Position numbers and translations under genes: made by a program. DNA of 64,000 nucleotides from contig JASXTE010000005.1 in assembly GCA_030280995.1 (NCBI GenBank), positions 2,356,501 through 2,420,500 of the forward strand. Direction: 5' to 3'. Each line of letters starts with the position of its first letter. The first letter of the stretch is position 1. This DNA comes from Hemileia vastatrix. Lineage: Eukaryota; Basidiomycota; Pucciniomycetes; Pucciniales; Zaghouaniaceae. The notes under the pieces are model-generated. The model was not told where the DNA came from and did not search any database. It saw only the letters and a program-made list of their open reading frames with translations. Below, piece after piece: positions 35,518 to 46,429 of this stretch.

Positions 35518-36650
35518 TTATATATCTAGATTTTTTAGATTTGTCTTAACATTAGATAAATAATACTTTGCTGATTCTATTTCTTCCTTTATTAAGTCAT
35601 CTCTTTTCAAAAAAACTCTCAAAGCACTAATCAAATATTCTAACCTAAATTTTTCTTTTTTAATTTCTAAGTATTCTGAAATATCAATATCAAAAACATT
35701 AAGCTTTTCTATAGCATGAAAAAGTCTAGTGCTGATTTGAATAGAAGAACCTATCCTAGTGAAGCCAGGAATTTCATGACATCTTGAGGTAAAATGCCTT
35801 AGTTGATTGGCAGGCCATAATGTCACTGTTATTCCATTAGTTGCTTCAAAGTTGATTTTACTTTGAATTTCGGGAAACATAAGTTCTCCACCTATTTGTT
35901 GTGGTTGGGTCTTATCATACTTCATATGAATGGTGTTTTTTTCTGTATATTTAGGAAAAAATATTCCTAAAGTATACTCACTTGCATCCTTATCGAGATG
36001 AACCTCATTAGAGAACCCATTACCATTCCCTCCAGATGTCCAAGTTAAATTACTAGCAAACGGTACACCCTCTTCTTCACTAGAAAATTTTGAAAATCCA
36101 GGAATACCAAGTTTTGCGCAAAGATTAGTTGCCTCATTGTACTTTACATATGATATTTTTTTAAAAAAATATTCAAAGTACATTGCAATCCTGTTCATTC
36201 GTTTTTTATATTCATCCGTTTTTACAATATCATCAGTGTATTCATCTGCAAGGAAAAGCATTCAAAAATTCAGTATTTAAATTAAAAAAAGTGATACTTA
36301 CAAATATGTAAAGATTTCTTTCTATCTAAAATAAAGCCACCACCAAACATTTTTCCGAAACCACCAGCTCTTTGATGATAACCATTATTTTTAATTTCAT
36401 GTTCGCAGTAAGAAAGATCCTTAATGCATCGCACCGTAGCTTCTAACATATCTAGTTCTTTGAGCTCATGAATTTCAAAAGTCTGCACAAGAACATTAGG
36501 TATTAAGACACCTTTTGGTTTATAAATACTACATCCAGGAAAAAAATTGTAATAATTATTGCAATCTGTCATATTATTTGCATAAGATCGTGCATAGAAA
36601 TGTGGCTTCTTCCCATTTGTATCCATTCCAAGAGCGTTTACAAGTTTCAT
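35518..36650 (-). CDS. TET/JBP-like (Tet-like) 2OG-Fe(II) dioxygenase, 5' end uncertain
   Basis: Exons 36650-36302 and 36245-35518 with a 56-nt intron (GTAAGT...TTGCAG) give 358 residues from the ATG at 36650. The double-stranded beta-helix signature is present: HLD at about residues 199-201 (metal-binding His and Asp), GGELMFPEIQ, the distal His in NQLRHFTSR at about 267, and the 2-oxoglutarate-binding Arg in FTRIGSSIQIS at about 280. This order matches the Tet-like oxygenases common in rust fungi, relatives of TET/JBP enzymes that oxidise 5-methylcytosine or thymine in DNA. The substrate here is inferred. The frame is open upstream of 36650 for about 17 codons (a RPGKNSNNRWAKD-type stretch), then an A10 run at 36702-36711 breaks it. 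Similar coding continues beyond in another frame, so either an extra A or an unresolved intron hides the true N-terminus. Confidence 0.82.
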
Positions 36651-38472
36651 TCCAGTAGCAATGTCTTTCGCCCACCTATTATTAGAGTTCTTCCCTGGCC
36701 GTTTTTTTTTTCAAATCGTTCCTCATTGATGGTTCAATCCTAAGAGAATTCAATTTTGATTTAAAATAGAAAAAAATCAAAAATTAGAAAATAGTAACAT
36801 AATTTCAATTATCAGTCAATGATACCTTTAACTTTATCATATCTTCAATATTAGAAATACAAAAGTTAGCATATCTACATATTAGTAAATTTATATACTT
36901 TTTCTTTATTTCAAATATTAAGAAAGCGTTTCAAAGGTATACTTTATTAAATTATACATATAAAGAGTATAGCTTTATCCTGTATGCATTCAGCAAGTAC
37001 AAGATTTGGCTCTACACTTAATATTAATAATATAATGAAAGTATAACTCCAATACACTAGTAATATTAAAAAATTTACGGAATTATGATATCCACATATA
37101 TAAAATGAGAAATCTTGCTCTGATCAATATATTGACTTAGAAAGTTATACTTCAATAAATTATTAATTTTTAAATTGTAGCATTGTCCTGTATGCTTTCA
37201 GCAAGTACGAGACTTTAAAACAACTTAAAAATCAATAAATTTAAGGTAAAGTACAAACAATCTAATTATTATTATGAAAAGCAAAACATTATCCTGTATG
37301 GTTTCAGCAAGTACGAGATGATGTTTTACTTTTCATATTAAAAATATAATGGTTGAGAAAGTATTAAAGAAATATAGAAAAATGATAAGCAAAACATGAA
37401 CTTACATGTCTATAAAATCTTCTTCCATTTGTAGCTGATTGATCAAAATTAATTATAAAGTTTATTTTATAATCACTGTTTTAAAAAATAAATGGTTAGA
37501 TAAATAAATTGAACATTTTTGATAAGGAATAAAGAAAAGTAAATTGACAAACAAATAAAAAAACTTTAAGTTAACTGAAAAAGAATTATTTTATAATGAA
37601 TCAAAAGGGTACAGTAAAAGATACCATAAAAATAAATTCAGAATTAGAATCATTAGATTAACTTGTCAAAAGTGTAAAAAAGTGTAACAAACCAAAATGA
37701 TATGAAATGCAATAGCAAGAAAAATTTGCTTACCGCTAATCAGATAAGGTCAAGAAAATAATACCAATAATTCAAAATGATAAAGCAAAAATATGATTGA
37801 TAATTTTTGAAAAAGGTAAGTGAGAAAGAGAAAGGAAAAATAAATTGGGTGGCAAACAGATGTATATATCATGAATTTTCACTGATCACATTTTCAAAAA
37901 AATGCAGCTCTCCAAGTCATATGATAAACTTCATCTAAATTCCAAGAATGATGTTGCCAAGGCACTGTACACAGCATGATCATTTTTTCCTATGCATATA
38001 CTAATTCCAGCTAGAATTTACTTGGCTGCATGTTGTACAGATGCACATTTGTGGAACACTGAATTTCACATCTAAAAAAAATTGACGCCACATAATTCTA
38101 GCTACCATGTTTCACGTAGCTAAAAAACATACACTCATCACATTTAAATTTACATTGCGCAAAAATTAATTCATTTTTGAATTTTTTTAAAGGAAACTAT
38201 AATGTGCACCACCTATTTCTAAAATATGAACCTCCGCACCATATTAAATTGGGAGACTTTTAATTATGCAATTTTTTTGCCGTGACCTTTTTCCTGATCT
38301 TACTTGGTTCAAAATATTGAAACATGGCCAATGTTGATGAAAGAAACATTTGATTTTGTTTCTATGTGTAACAATGGAAGGCTGTTTCTTACTGGCTGAA
38401 GAGTGTTGTATATTTTATTTGAACAAATTTTTATTTTTTTATGTATTTTATTTAAAAAATTTACTTTTTATT
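36651..38472. other. Upstream region of the oxygenase gene
   Basis: It probably contains unresolved N-terminal coding exon(s) of the oxygenase (about 36655-36745, and perhaps 36820-36860) and its promoter. The rest is AT-rich. The only repeat seen is the three-copy motif at 36976-37318. From 37850 to 38400 the composition is a little less AT-rich but no gene was found. Confidence 0.4.
36976..37318. repeat. Three copies of a 29-bp motif upstream of the oxygenase gene
   Basis: The motif built on CCTGTATGCTTTCAGCAAGT plus ACGAGA occurs at 36976-37004, 37184-37212 and 37290-37318 in the same orientation with one to three differences. The spacing is 208 and 106 bp, close to a 2:1 ratio, while the DNA between is not clearly alike. 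It could be a regulator binding site or a small conserved splice or exon element (on the minus strand it reads ...GCTGAAA...ATACAGG, like a branch site plus acceptor). Confidence 0.75.
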
Positions 38473-39190
38473 GCAGCCAGATTTATACTGGCTGCTTTTT
38501 AGAAACCTTAATTTATGACCCAAGCCTTTGAAATTGGCTTGGGTCCCTTACATTGCAATTTAGTACTTCCAGCCAGGGGAAACCTGGCTGGAAGTGTCTC
38601 TTTCAAGCAATCAAAGTCGCTAAAAGCGACTTCGATTGCTTTCTGTAATGTTTGCCACCCTCCCAGCTAATTTACTAGGCTGGGAGGTGGCCAAAGCAGT
38701 GTGCAACGCGCGTTGCTGCTGCAAGTAACGCGCGTTGCACAATCGCTACCATATTTCATGCAGCTGATATTAAGTCAGCTGCATGAGATATGCGCAGCAT
38801 GTGCAATGCGCGCTGCATGCAACGCGCATTTCTGCTGCATGCAATGCGCATTACTTGCAGCAGCGATGCGTGTTGCATGTGCTGCATGCAGTGCATTGCA
38901 CAGCCAGTTTTTTTCTGGCTGTGCAATGCACACAGAGAAATTAAAGTCCCTGCAAGGGACTTTGGTCTCTAAAATGGAAGCGACTTTCCCTACCAGGTGC
39001 AATCTGGTGGGAAAGTGAGAGAAACGTTAGACCGAAGTTGTTTGAAAGCAACTTCAGTCTTAAAAACATTAAAAATCATAAAAAAAAATGAGAAATGTAG
39101 AAAAAAAAAATTAAAAATTAAAATGTGAGTATAAGAAAAAAAATAAGTTCTAGTGATACCAAAAATCCAAGCCAATTTCATTTGGCTTGG
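38473..39190. other. String of about twelve consecutive hairpins with different stems
   Basis: In about 700 bp, short inverted repeats follow one another with almost no gap. Examples (left arm / right arm): 38473-38480/38488-38495; 38517-38526/38536-38545; 38565-38577/38583-38595 (13 bp); 38606-38621/38625-38640 (16 bp, one mismatch); 38654-38667/38679-38691; 38701-38714/38727-38740 (14 bp); 38756-38767/38775-38786 (12 bp); 38891-38907/38915-38931 (17 bp perfect, T7 loop); 38943-38951/38955-38963; 38983-38996/39004-39016; 39029-39040/39049-39060; 39167-39175/39182-39190. Between 38787 and 38890 further GCATGC/GCGCAT palindromes overlap. Stems are unrelated to each other, loops are 3-12 nt, and the stretch is GC-richer than its surroundings. 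The open frames across it are by-products of this structure. It could be a structured RNA or a cruciform-forming region. Confidence 0.85.
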
Positions 39191-39587
39191 TTATTTAATA
39201 ATTATTTTTTAATACATTAAATTTAAAATTCAAACACCATAAAATATATGAATTTTTTTATATGAATATTATAAATTTAATCTACCTCTTTCTCATAATT
39301 ATATTTATAATTTTGTTTTTTTAATTTTTGACATTTAAGTTTATTTTTTGGAAATACAAAATTAAATTTTCAACTAAATTTTTTAGTAAGGTAAAATAAA
39401 TTATAAATTTGACATTTTGTAATTTAATAATGAAAAAAATTTTAAATTTATTTAAAAAATATTTTTGTTAGAAGAATACAAATATTTTAAGGGTAGAAAT
39501 ATGGTGCGAATTGTAAGTAAAAAAAATTAAATTTTTTTTTTGTGAGGGGTTATTTCTATTTTTAAAAATATTTTTCAAAAACATTTA
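39191..39587. other. AT-rich spacer before the miniature element
   Basis: About 400 bp of A/T runs. No gene, hairpin or repeat was noticed. Confidence 0.5.
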
Positions 39588-39847
39588 CACTACGCAATAT
39601 AGGGGGTGGACTTGCTAGCAAGTCCCCAACCTGAACTCAGACTGAACTCAGATGGAACTCAGACTGAACTCATACTGAACTCATACTGAACTCTACTTGA
39701 AGACCCACAAAAACTGTTATGCTGAGTGGTGTTCATCCCTGATTGTATGGTTCCTTTTTCAATAGCTCAATGTGTGTTCAATCTGTGGTGAATTTGAGTC
39801 CAAGGTTGCGGACTTGCTAACAAGTCCGCCCCCCGTATTGCGCGGTG
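39588..39847. mobile_element. 260-bp miniature CACTA-type element
   Basis: The ends are CACTACGCAATATAGGGGG at 39588 and its imperfect inverse (CCCCCCGTATTGCGCGGTG) ending at 39847. Inside each end is a palindrome: GGACTTGCTAGCAAGTCC at 39608-39625 (perfect, 18 bp) and a 22-bp counterpart centred on GCTAAC at 39808-39829. The middle has repeats of AACTCAGACTG / AACTCATACTG (39634-39695). Flanking triplets are TTA and TCA, a possible 3-bp duplication with one change. No coding capacity. It shares the end design of the large elements but a different sequence, so it is a non-autonomous member of a related family inserted inside CACTA-2. Confidence 0.82.
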
Positions 39848-42800
39848 TCATTAAATACTGAATTAAATTACTTTGAAACTCAAATTTTTTGTAAAATAAT
39901 TAAAAATGAAATAATAATATTGTTGTATTTGATATAAAATTTGAATTGGTAATATTAATGTCTCTTTAAGTAAATTTGAAAATCATTTAAAAAGACCATG
40001 TTGATAAGTACTTCATTTTTGATATACAATGGTTATATATATATCTTATATATATTTCTTGAGTGTTATTTTTATATACATTCAATAAAATTTGTAATAT
40101 AAAATGCCATTTAATAATTAATTAATGTTCAACTTAGTTATAACAACTTCATATTTAATACCAGCCACTAGTATTTACTTTTTAATTTAAAACTCCAATA
40201 TAATATGAGAGTATCCTTATTTTGTCTGTATGTAATGAACAAAAATAACAGACCATAAATGAGTGGGTAATTAATTACTATAAATAGTTGAAGAATAACC
40301 TATAAGAAATGATAAGTTTATCAAAAAGAGTACATTAAAAAAATATAATTTTGAATTTTTTTTGATATAATTTGGGTAGTTAAATGAAAATTTAAATTAT
40401 CAGACATCAAAATGGATAAAATCTAAAAGTAGTGTTTATATAATAAGCCTCATATAAAAAAAGGATAAAAAATCTACTATGTAACTAAATTATTAAATAT
40501 TAAGGTATTATTAAAATTATTGAAAAACTTATTTTACAGTTATAATGAAATCTAAATGTGAAAATAATGGTGGGATAATAGTAAGACTATGTGGAAACAC
40601 TTTAATTTATACATACTTTCAACTATGTTCAGATAAAAAAATTGTTAAAATTGTATAATAACATCTAGTTAATAGTGATGCAATTTTATTTAGATCAAGA
40701 ATAAATTTTTCTGAAGAAAAACTAATTAAATTGAGATATGGCCATCTCCTTTCAAGAGATAGAATAATAATAAAAATTTAAAAAATTATAATAAGTATTC
40801 TTAATCACCATTTTTGAAAAGTCTCTAGTAAAATTCATTATAATATATCATTCATTGATTACATTATATGGAGTTTCATCTTGAAGTAGTGATGTGCAGC
40901 TTTGAACTTATGTTATGAAAAACAAAAAAGTTAAAAAATATATAGTTATACTAATGAAAAAGCCAAAAATAAAAATACTATTATAAATTAAAAAAATAAA
41001 ACTACATAAATTTTATTCTGCTCTAATGATGGAAGGGTACTATGTATGAATTTCCACATGTTAAATCCAAACCTGCTTTAAGGCTAGTTTACAGGTAGAG
41101 CTATTATGTTTCCTTAAATTCTAAAAATAACTTATGCATTTTACTACTTATTTTTTTCTTGTTTTCTTTCCAAAGTTGTTAGAGTTGCTTAATTAATACT
41201 GTTATCTTGATTGTAAGATATATAATTTTTTTTGAATACATGATTTATTGTTTCAAAAATTATATTATAAATTTAAATCATTTATTTCATTTTCTAAAGC
41301 TTCATTGTCAAAGACACAACTCCATTTTCTATTACTTAACAAATATATAAAATGTGATAGTAAAATTTGAGGAATTTTCTTTTTGAGAGGGTCAAACTAT
41401 ATTGTGAAGATTTTTATCTAGAAATTCTTGTACTCTAAAACCAAATAATTTTCTCCCTTAAGTAAGCCATTTCAAAAATATGAGAATATAAACAAGAATA
41501 TTAACTTATCTTATTTTTATTTTCTTTACTGAAAGTTTTAGTTCAATCCCTTTTTTTATATGACATTAGTATAAAAACATGGTTAAATGCTACTATATAA
41601 TTAATTTTTATTATATATATATATATGAAATATTTAGAAGGTCATCCTTTTTTATTTACTTGAATAAATGGCTCAATTATAATACCCAACACTTATTAAT
41701 GTTTCCCAAACTCAATAACAAATTTCTCATATGAAATATTAGCTTCTAATATAAGAAGTTTATCTATAGATGATATTCAACATGTGATTTTACTTTTTAG
41801 ATTCAGCTAAAATTAAACAAAAGGAGAAATCATGCATATGTGTATAAATGGTAACCATATGTTACTTAGAGGATTGCGAAATTCACTCATCAGAATGGTT
41901 TAAGTATTAAAATAAATTGAGGTCATTATTTTCTAGTATTTGAAACTAATTAGGAAATTATTCTAAAAATATATTTTAATGTGTATCATGTTTAAAAAGT
42001 TGGAAATATGATTTTTGAAAATTGTGAGTTTCTTATGAGATACCAAGCTTTAGTTTACATTGTTTCAAGTAGAATAGAATTTTAGTATTAGAAATTGAAA
42101 GCAATGTACCATTATCAGATTTTAACTGTGTTCTACTTATAGAATGATTAAATAACATTAAACATTATTTAAATCAAAAAGGTCTAAAAGATATTTAGAA
42201 TTTTACCAAATTTCACCATTTATTAATCTTTGATTTGAAAACAAACTATGATGTACACTCACTAGAAATAAGCAATACCAATTTTAACATAATTTATCAA
42301 TCCAAAAATAATGAGTCAATTAACATGAAAATATATATTATTTTAAAACCAATTCTCTAGATTTAAAATATGATGCTTTAATGAAAAATTAATACAAAAC
42401 TTTAATGCAATGAAGTCTCTTAAAAAATTCAAAAATAGAATATCAAAACAAGTAATTTCTGCAAAAAAAACTACTAACTATTGTAGATAAAGCATAAAAA
42501 TAAGTCATATTTTTTAAAAAAATGATCTAACAATATTTATTTTTGTTAAAAAAATCAAAACATTGTTAAGTTTGCTTGTTATAATAATGTTAAAATCCAC
42601 TAAACATAATCTAAAGGTGGTAAAATATGTTAAAAATAAGTTGAATTTTATGAGATAAAAATCAACAATTTTGTATCATTTCCTGTTGTGCTATGACTTT
42701 ATTCCACCCTTTTTATCTGATTCTTCCAGTATTACTTTGCTATGATCACTAGTTTTCAAGTTAAAATTTACAAATGTTCATTATACTTGATAATATGAAA

Positions 42801-43342
42801 AATAACTCAAACTTTTATAACTACAAAATAAGATTTTGTAACTCCTTCTTTCAATCAATATCTGAAGAAATTTTTAGTTTATTTGAGTAATGATTTTAAG
42901 AATAACAAAAAATTTGAAATTCACAAGGAATTATTTCCAGAGACTATAATTATTTACTTGTGTAATGCATGAGCTACTTATCAATGATGTAAAACATCAG
43001 AAAAGTATGTTATAGTTTTAAATCTACAGATTATACTGTTTCTGGTATATATATCTTCAATAAATCTTTTAAACTTATCTTAGCCTACATACCACACAAT
43101 AGAAAATCATTATATTAAAAAAGGAAAAAATTCTATGATAATATCATAAAGAATGATAACCATGGATTAATATTCCATAAAAATGGTTAATAATATTTTA
43201 AGAGAACCTAAATCAGTATTCTTTCATCAAAATATATCCTTTTTGTCTTTGTAATTTATTCCAAACAAATTTTTTGAAAGTTGAATCTATATATCTAATG
43301 CCAAAACCACTATTAAGTTCCCTCTTAGACTTTTTAAGAAAT

Positions 43343-43373
<31 letters not shown>

Positions 43374-45282
43374 TATTTATCAAAAATTGAAATAAAGAAT
43401 AAAAACATAATTTTATTTACCTTTAATTATTTAAATATAGAGTATTTTCAGAATGCATTGTGGTTACTTGTGAAGGTTAGAAGATTTGAAGTTGGATTTA
43501 TGAGTTTTTAGAAGGGCAAATATTGTAAAATTCTTTCATAAATATTTATTTCATAGTTTCAAATGTTGAAATCTACAAACTAATGGGATTTAAAATTATA
43601 TTGAGATTTAAAATCTGTTTTCTACTCAAGTAAAATAAAATAAAATGATGATATCAAAATTGAAATTAAGTTTAAACTTTTGATATGCTCTATCTTCAAT
43701 TTTATTGATAGTGCATCAAAAATTTAATAATATTTTTTTCCTTCATCACTTTTTACATAAAAGATAGTTTTATCATTTTATGAATTAAAGATTGCTTATA
43801 TAAATTTAACATCTATGTCAACTGTTTATGACTATTAATCTATATAATAAATTTTTTAGAAGAAAAAATAACATCAGTATATACTGACTTTAAAATTATT
43901 CAATTTAAAATAGTTTACAGGTAGATAATGAAGGGTGATTTCATTTTTGAATATGAACTATAGAAGTCTTATTTTATCAATTTTAATTCTTTTTGAGCTC
44001 AAATGTATCCACCGCAACTTAAAAAAGAATAAAAATTATTTTTAATGAAATTTACATGAGAAAGTATGCCTATTATTCAAAATCAAACTTGCTCTAATGG
44101 TGTTTTTCAATCATTATTTCTATTCATAACAATAAAAAACATTTCAATTTGCTGATGTTTTAGTTTTTGATATCCCCAAGTTTATATCTCAGGTGTACTA
44201 TTCACAAAATTATTAAAAATATAATTTTAGAAATACATGATAAACTTGAAAGTGAGGGGGCATTAAATTTTTAAAAATGAATTCTAAATTCAGGATGGAT
44301 AGTATTTTTTCTATTTTCACAAATGAACAATTTTTTGTTTCAATTAATCCAGAAAGAAAATTTTGTTGTAAGCATATTATATTATATTTATTATGATTTT
44401 AAATACTATATTTTCAAGATTTGTGTTTAATATTTCCTGTGAAAGTTAATGTTAATGTGAATTTAAAGTAAGCTTGAAGAAATTTAATCAATAGGCATAT
44501 TGGATATTTAAAATAATATTTTGCTCCAATCTTGAATCATCCTGGGCTAAAAAATATCCCAAATAAGGTTTTTGTGGGTCAATTTGGATTTAAGTAGGAT
44601 TAAGTGAGGTTTAATAAAGGACAGATAAAAGGCTAAATTCATTACTAGTGACTTTTTTCTCAAAATAGTTATAAAATATGTATCATTCTGGAATCAAGCT
44701 TCAATAAAGTTGAATTGAAACAGAGATAATTTCTAGCAGCACAACACCATATTTACAAAGTTGTAAAATACCTCAAATATTACTCATAATATAGGAAGGC
44801 AAGGAATCTACAAAATTCACATTTCAAACGAGGATTTATATTTTGAATTTGAAATTGAGAAATGGAATATTATTTTCCAATTTAAATATCTATTAGTCAT
44901 TTTAACAAAAGTTTTCAGTAATCAGATTGAATTTTGATGGTATTTCGTTGTAGATTAATCATTTTGATGAGACATTTACTCAAAATTACTGGTTTCGTTT
45001 CTAATATTCCATGTGAAATTCATTAAGAATCTTTTTGAAAGTGAATAGTTGACATATTGGATATGCAAAAGCATATGTTAGATCAAAGTGAGATCAAAGG
45101 GAGCTTAACTGATGATCAAATTAGGATTTTACAAGATCAAACGGTGATCAATGTAGGTTCATCTTGAGCTCAATTTGTGACAAATCTCTGACTAAATGTA
45201 AGGCCAAACAATTTCCTACATGGTGATGATGTGTGCATAATTCAAGCATAGATTTGTGGCTCAACGGAGTTCAAGCAAGGGA
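39848..45282. other. 5.4 kb of gene-free AT-rich DNA in the right arm of CACTA-2
   Basis: No open frame over 60 codons and no recognisable gene remnant occurs over 5.4 kb. Only simple AT repeats stand out (TATATATA near 40040, 41610 and 43345). Towards the right end, 45060-45170 has several GATCAAA/GATCAAT-type short repeats (for example near 45080, 45095, 45115, 45140), which may be the right subterminal transposase-binding repeats. Confidence 0.55.
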
Positions 45283-45322
45283 TATTGCTAGCAATACCCC
45301 CCCCATTTTTTCTGTGGTGACT
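45283..45322 (-). repeat. Right end of CACTA-2: palindrome, C-run, terminal repeat, TSD
   Basis: Palindrome TATTGCTAGCAATA is at 45283-45296, followed by a run of C and the inverted terminal repeat ending CTGTGGTG at 45319. ACT at 45320-45322 matches 18113-18115. Deleting the element and one ACT joins the two Ty3-B integrase pieces in frame. Confidence 0.92.
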
Positions 45323-46153
45323 AACCTGTCCAAAGATAGTATTTTCACCAGTAGCATTTCCAGGTACTTTTGGCCTTAAATAACTTCTTCTCTGAAATTC
45401 TTCACATGACTGAACCCAAGATCTAACAGCCATCTTCATTCCAGGCCACCAAAATCTATCAGCAATCTGCTTATAAGTTTCTCCAAAGCCCCTATTCCCT
45501 AAATCTTCATGAAGAGATTTCATCACCAATTCTTGACCTTTTCTTTGAGATACAACAGCTTGAGGATTCGGATGTCTTCTTTTCATCAACCTTCTACCAG
45601 ACAAATAAAAACCAGGTGACTTCTTTTTGATAGCCACCCATTCAGCTTCATCACATTTTTCTGGTTTTCCCAGAGACAACAAATATTTCACCATTAAAAA
45701 ATAAAACCCAGTCTGGCCCCGAATTTCATCAGAAAAATCTAATAATATAACATCCAAAGGAACCTCCCTGTCCCAAATATCTCCCACTTGTGAATGAGCA
45801 ATCATTTTCTGAGCATTTGGCTGTTTGCTGAAATTCACATAATCCACCTCACTCAAACATTTTTCCATGCTACCACTATCCTCCTTCAGATCCCAAACAT
45901 AAACACTATTAACCAACTTCCAATTATCCCAAACAACCACACCATCCTCATCTACAAAAACCTCATGATCAACTAGATCATCAACTTCATCAAATTCAAC
46001 AAAAATAGAACCAGCCAGTTTAACCTCATGGGGGAGGTATGGAAAGTCCTCAGCACCCTTGGTACTGGCCTTGAATATAGGTATATCTTCATCAAACTCT
46101 TCTGAATCGGAATCATCTACTATAGGTGGTCTTCTTGACAATCCATCAGGCAT
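45320..46153 (-). pseudogene. Ty3-B RNase H end and integrase N-terminal part
   Basis: This is an open minus-strand piece between CACTA-3 and CACTA-2. It starts with MPDGLSRRPP (the end of the RT/RNase H region), then an acidic linker, then the integrase zinc-binding region with WWPGMKMAVRSWVQSC near 45450. The usual HHCC zinc set is damaged: the second His position in the HEDLGNRG segment is Asn and the last Cys (CEEF) is Phe. The piece ends at the CACTA-2 insertion just before the core domain. Ty3-A has the same region at 63470-64000. Confidence 0.85.
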
Positions 46154-46190
46154 CACCACAGGAAATCTGGGGGTGAACTGCTAGCAGTTC
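46151..46190 (+). repeat. Left end of CACTA-3: TSD, terminal repeat, palindrome
   Basis: Target duplication CAT is at 46151-46153. The terminal repeat CACCACAGGAAATCTGGGGG starts at 46154. A perfect 16-bp palindrome GAACTGCTAGCAGTTC is at 46175-46190. Confidence 0.9.
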
Positions 46191-46429
46191 CCTCTATTTG
46201 AAACTATCAGGAATTTGTCAGGAAACTGTTGGGAAACCATACTGAAACTGTCAGAAAGATGTTTTTAAATCTGATGAAAAAACATTGAAAAAATAAACTG
46301 TCACAGATTGAATCCAGAACAATCCCTCCATGAGCAGAGCTTAAGAACCACATTGAACATCAGTTAATCTCAGGTTTGGCAAAAGGTTGAACAACATCAC
46401 TTAACACCTTAATATTCAAATAATAAACT

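Larger units (their letters stand above)
18116..45319 (+). mobile_element. CACTA-2: 27.2-kb CACTA transposon with SNF2, TET/JBP-like and unknown cargo genes
   Basis: The element is bounded by inverted repeats (CACCACAG...CTGTGGTG) and by ACT on both sides, and it splits Ty3-B integrase. It carries a tnp2-type transposase, which agrees with the CACTA ends. The gene order is SNF2 ATPase (+), unknown gene (-), transposase (+), accessory gene (+), palindrome array, unknown six-exon gene (+), TET/JBP-like oxygenase (-), hairpin string, and long gene-free DNA with a miniature element. At 27 kb it is large for its superfamily. Four genes are intact or nearly so, while the transposase has two nonsense codons, so recent movement probably needed transposase in trans or read-through. 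Confidence 0.9.

Noticed and set aside
38701..39018. Cys/His-rich open frames over the hairpin region (both strands)
   Set aside because: They follow from GCATGC/GCAACGC palindromes, occur on both strands and contain no domain.
18116..45319. KDZ transposon (the type earlier linked to TET/JBP genes in basidiomycetes)
   Set aside because: The transposase has the tnp2-type blocks (VDWFRPGG, IPGP, DVMH, AAEW), and the ends are CAC with 3-bp duplications, which fit CACTA rather than KDZ.
18116..45319. Helitron, because of a hairpin near the end and a helicase gene
   Set aside because: There are inverted repeats and target duplications, the helicase is SNF2-type and not a Rep-helicase, and no Rep motif is seen.
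18116..45319. Starship-like giant element
   Set aside because: No DUF3435 tyrosine recombinase captain gene is present, and Starships are known from Pezizomycotina.
45794..45976. Plus-strand open frame inside the integrase piece
   Set aside because: It is a shadow of the minus-strand Ty3-B coding sequence.
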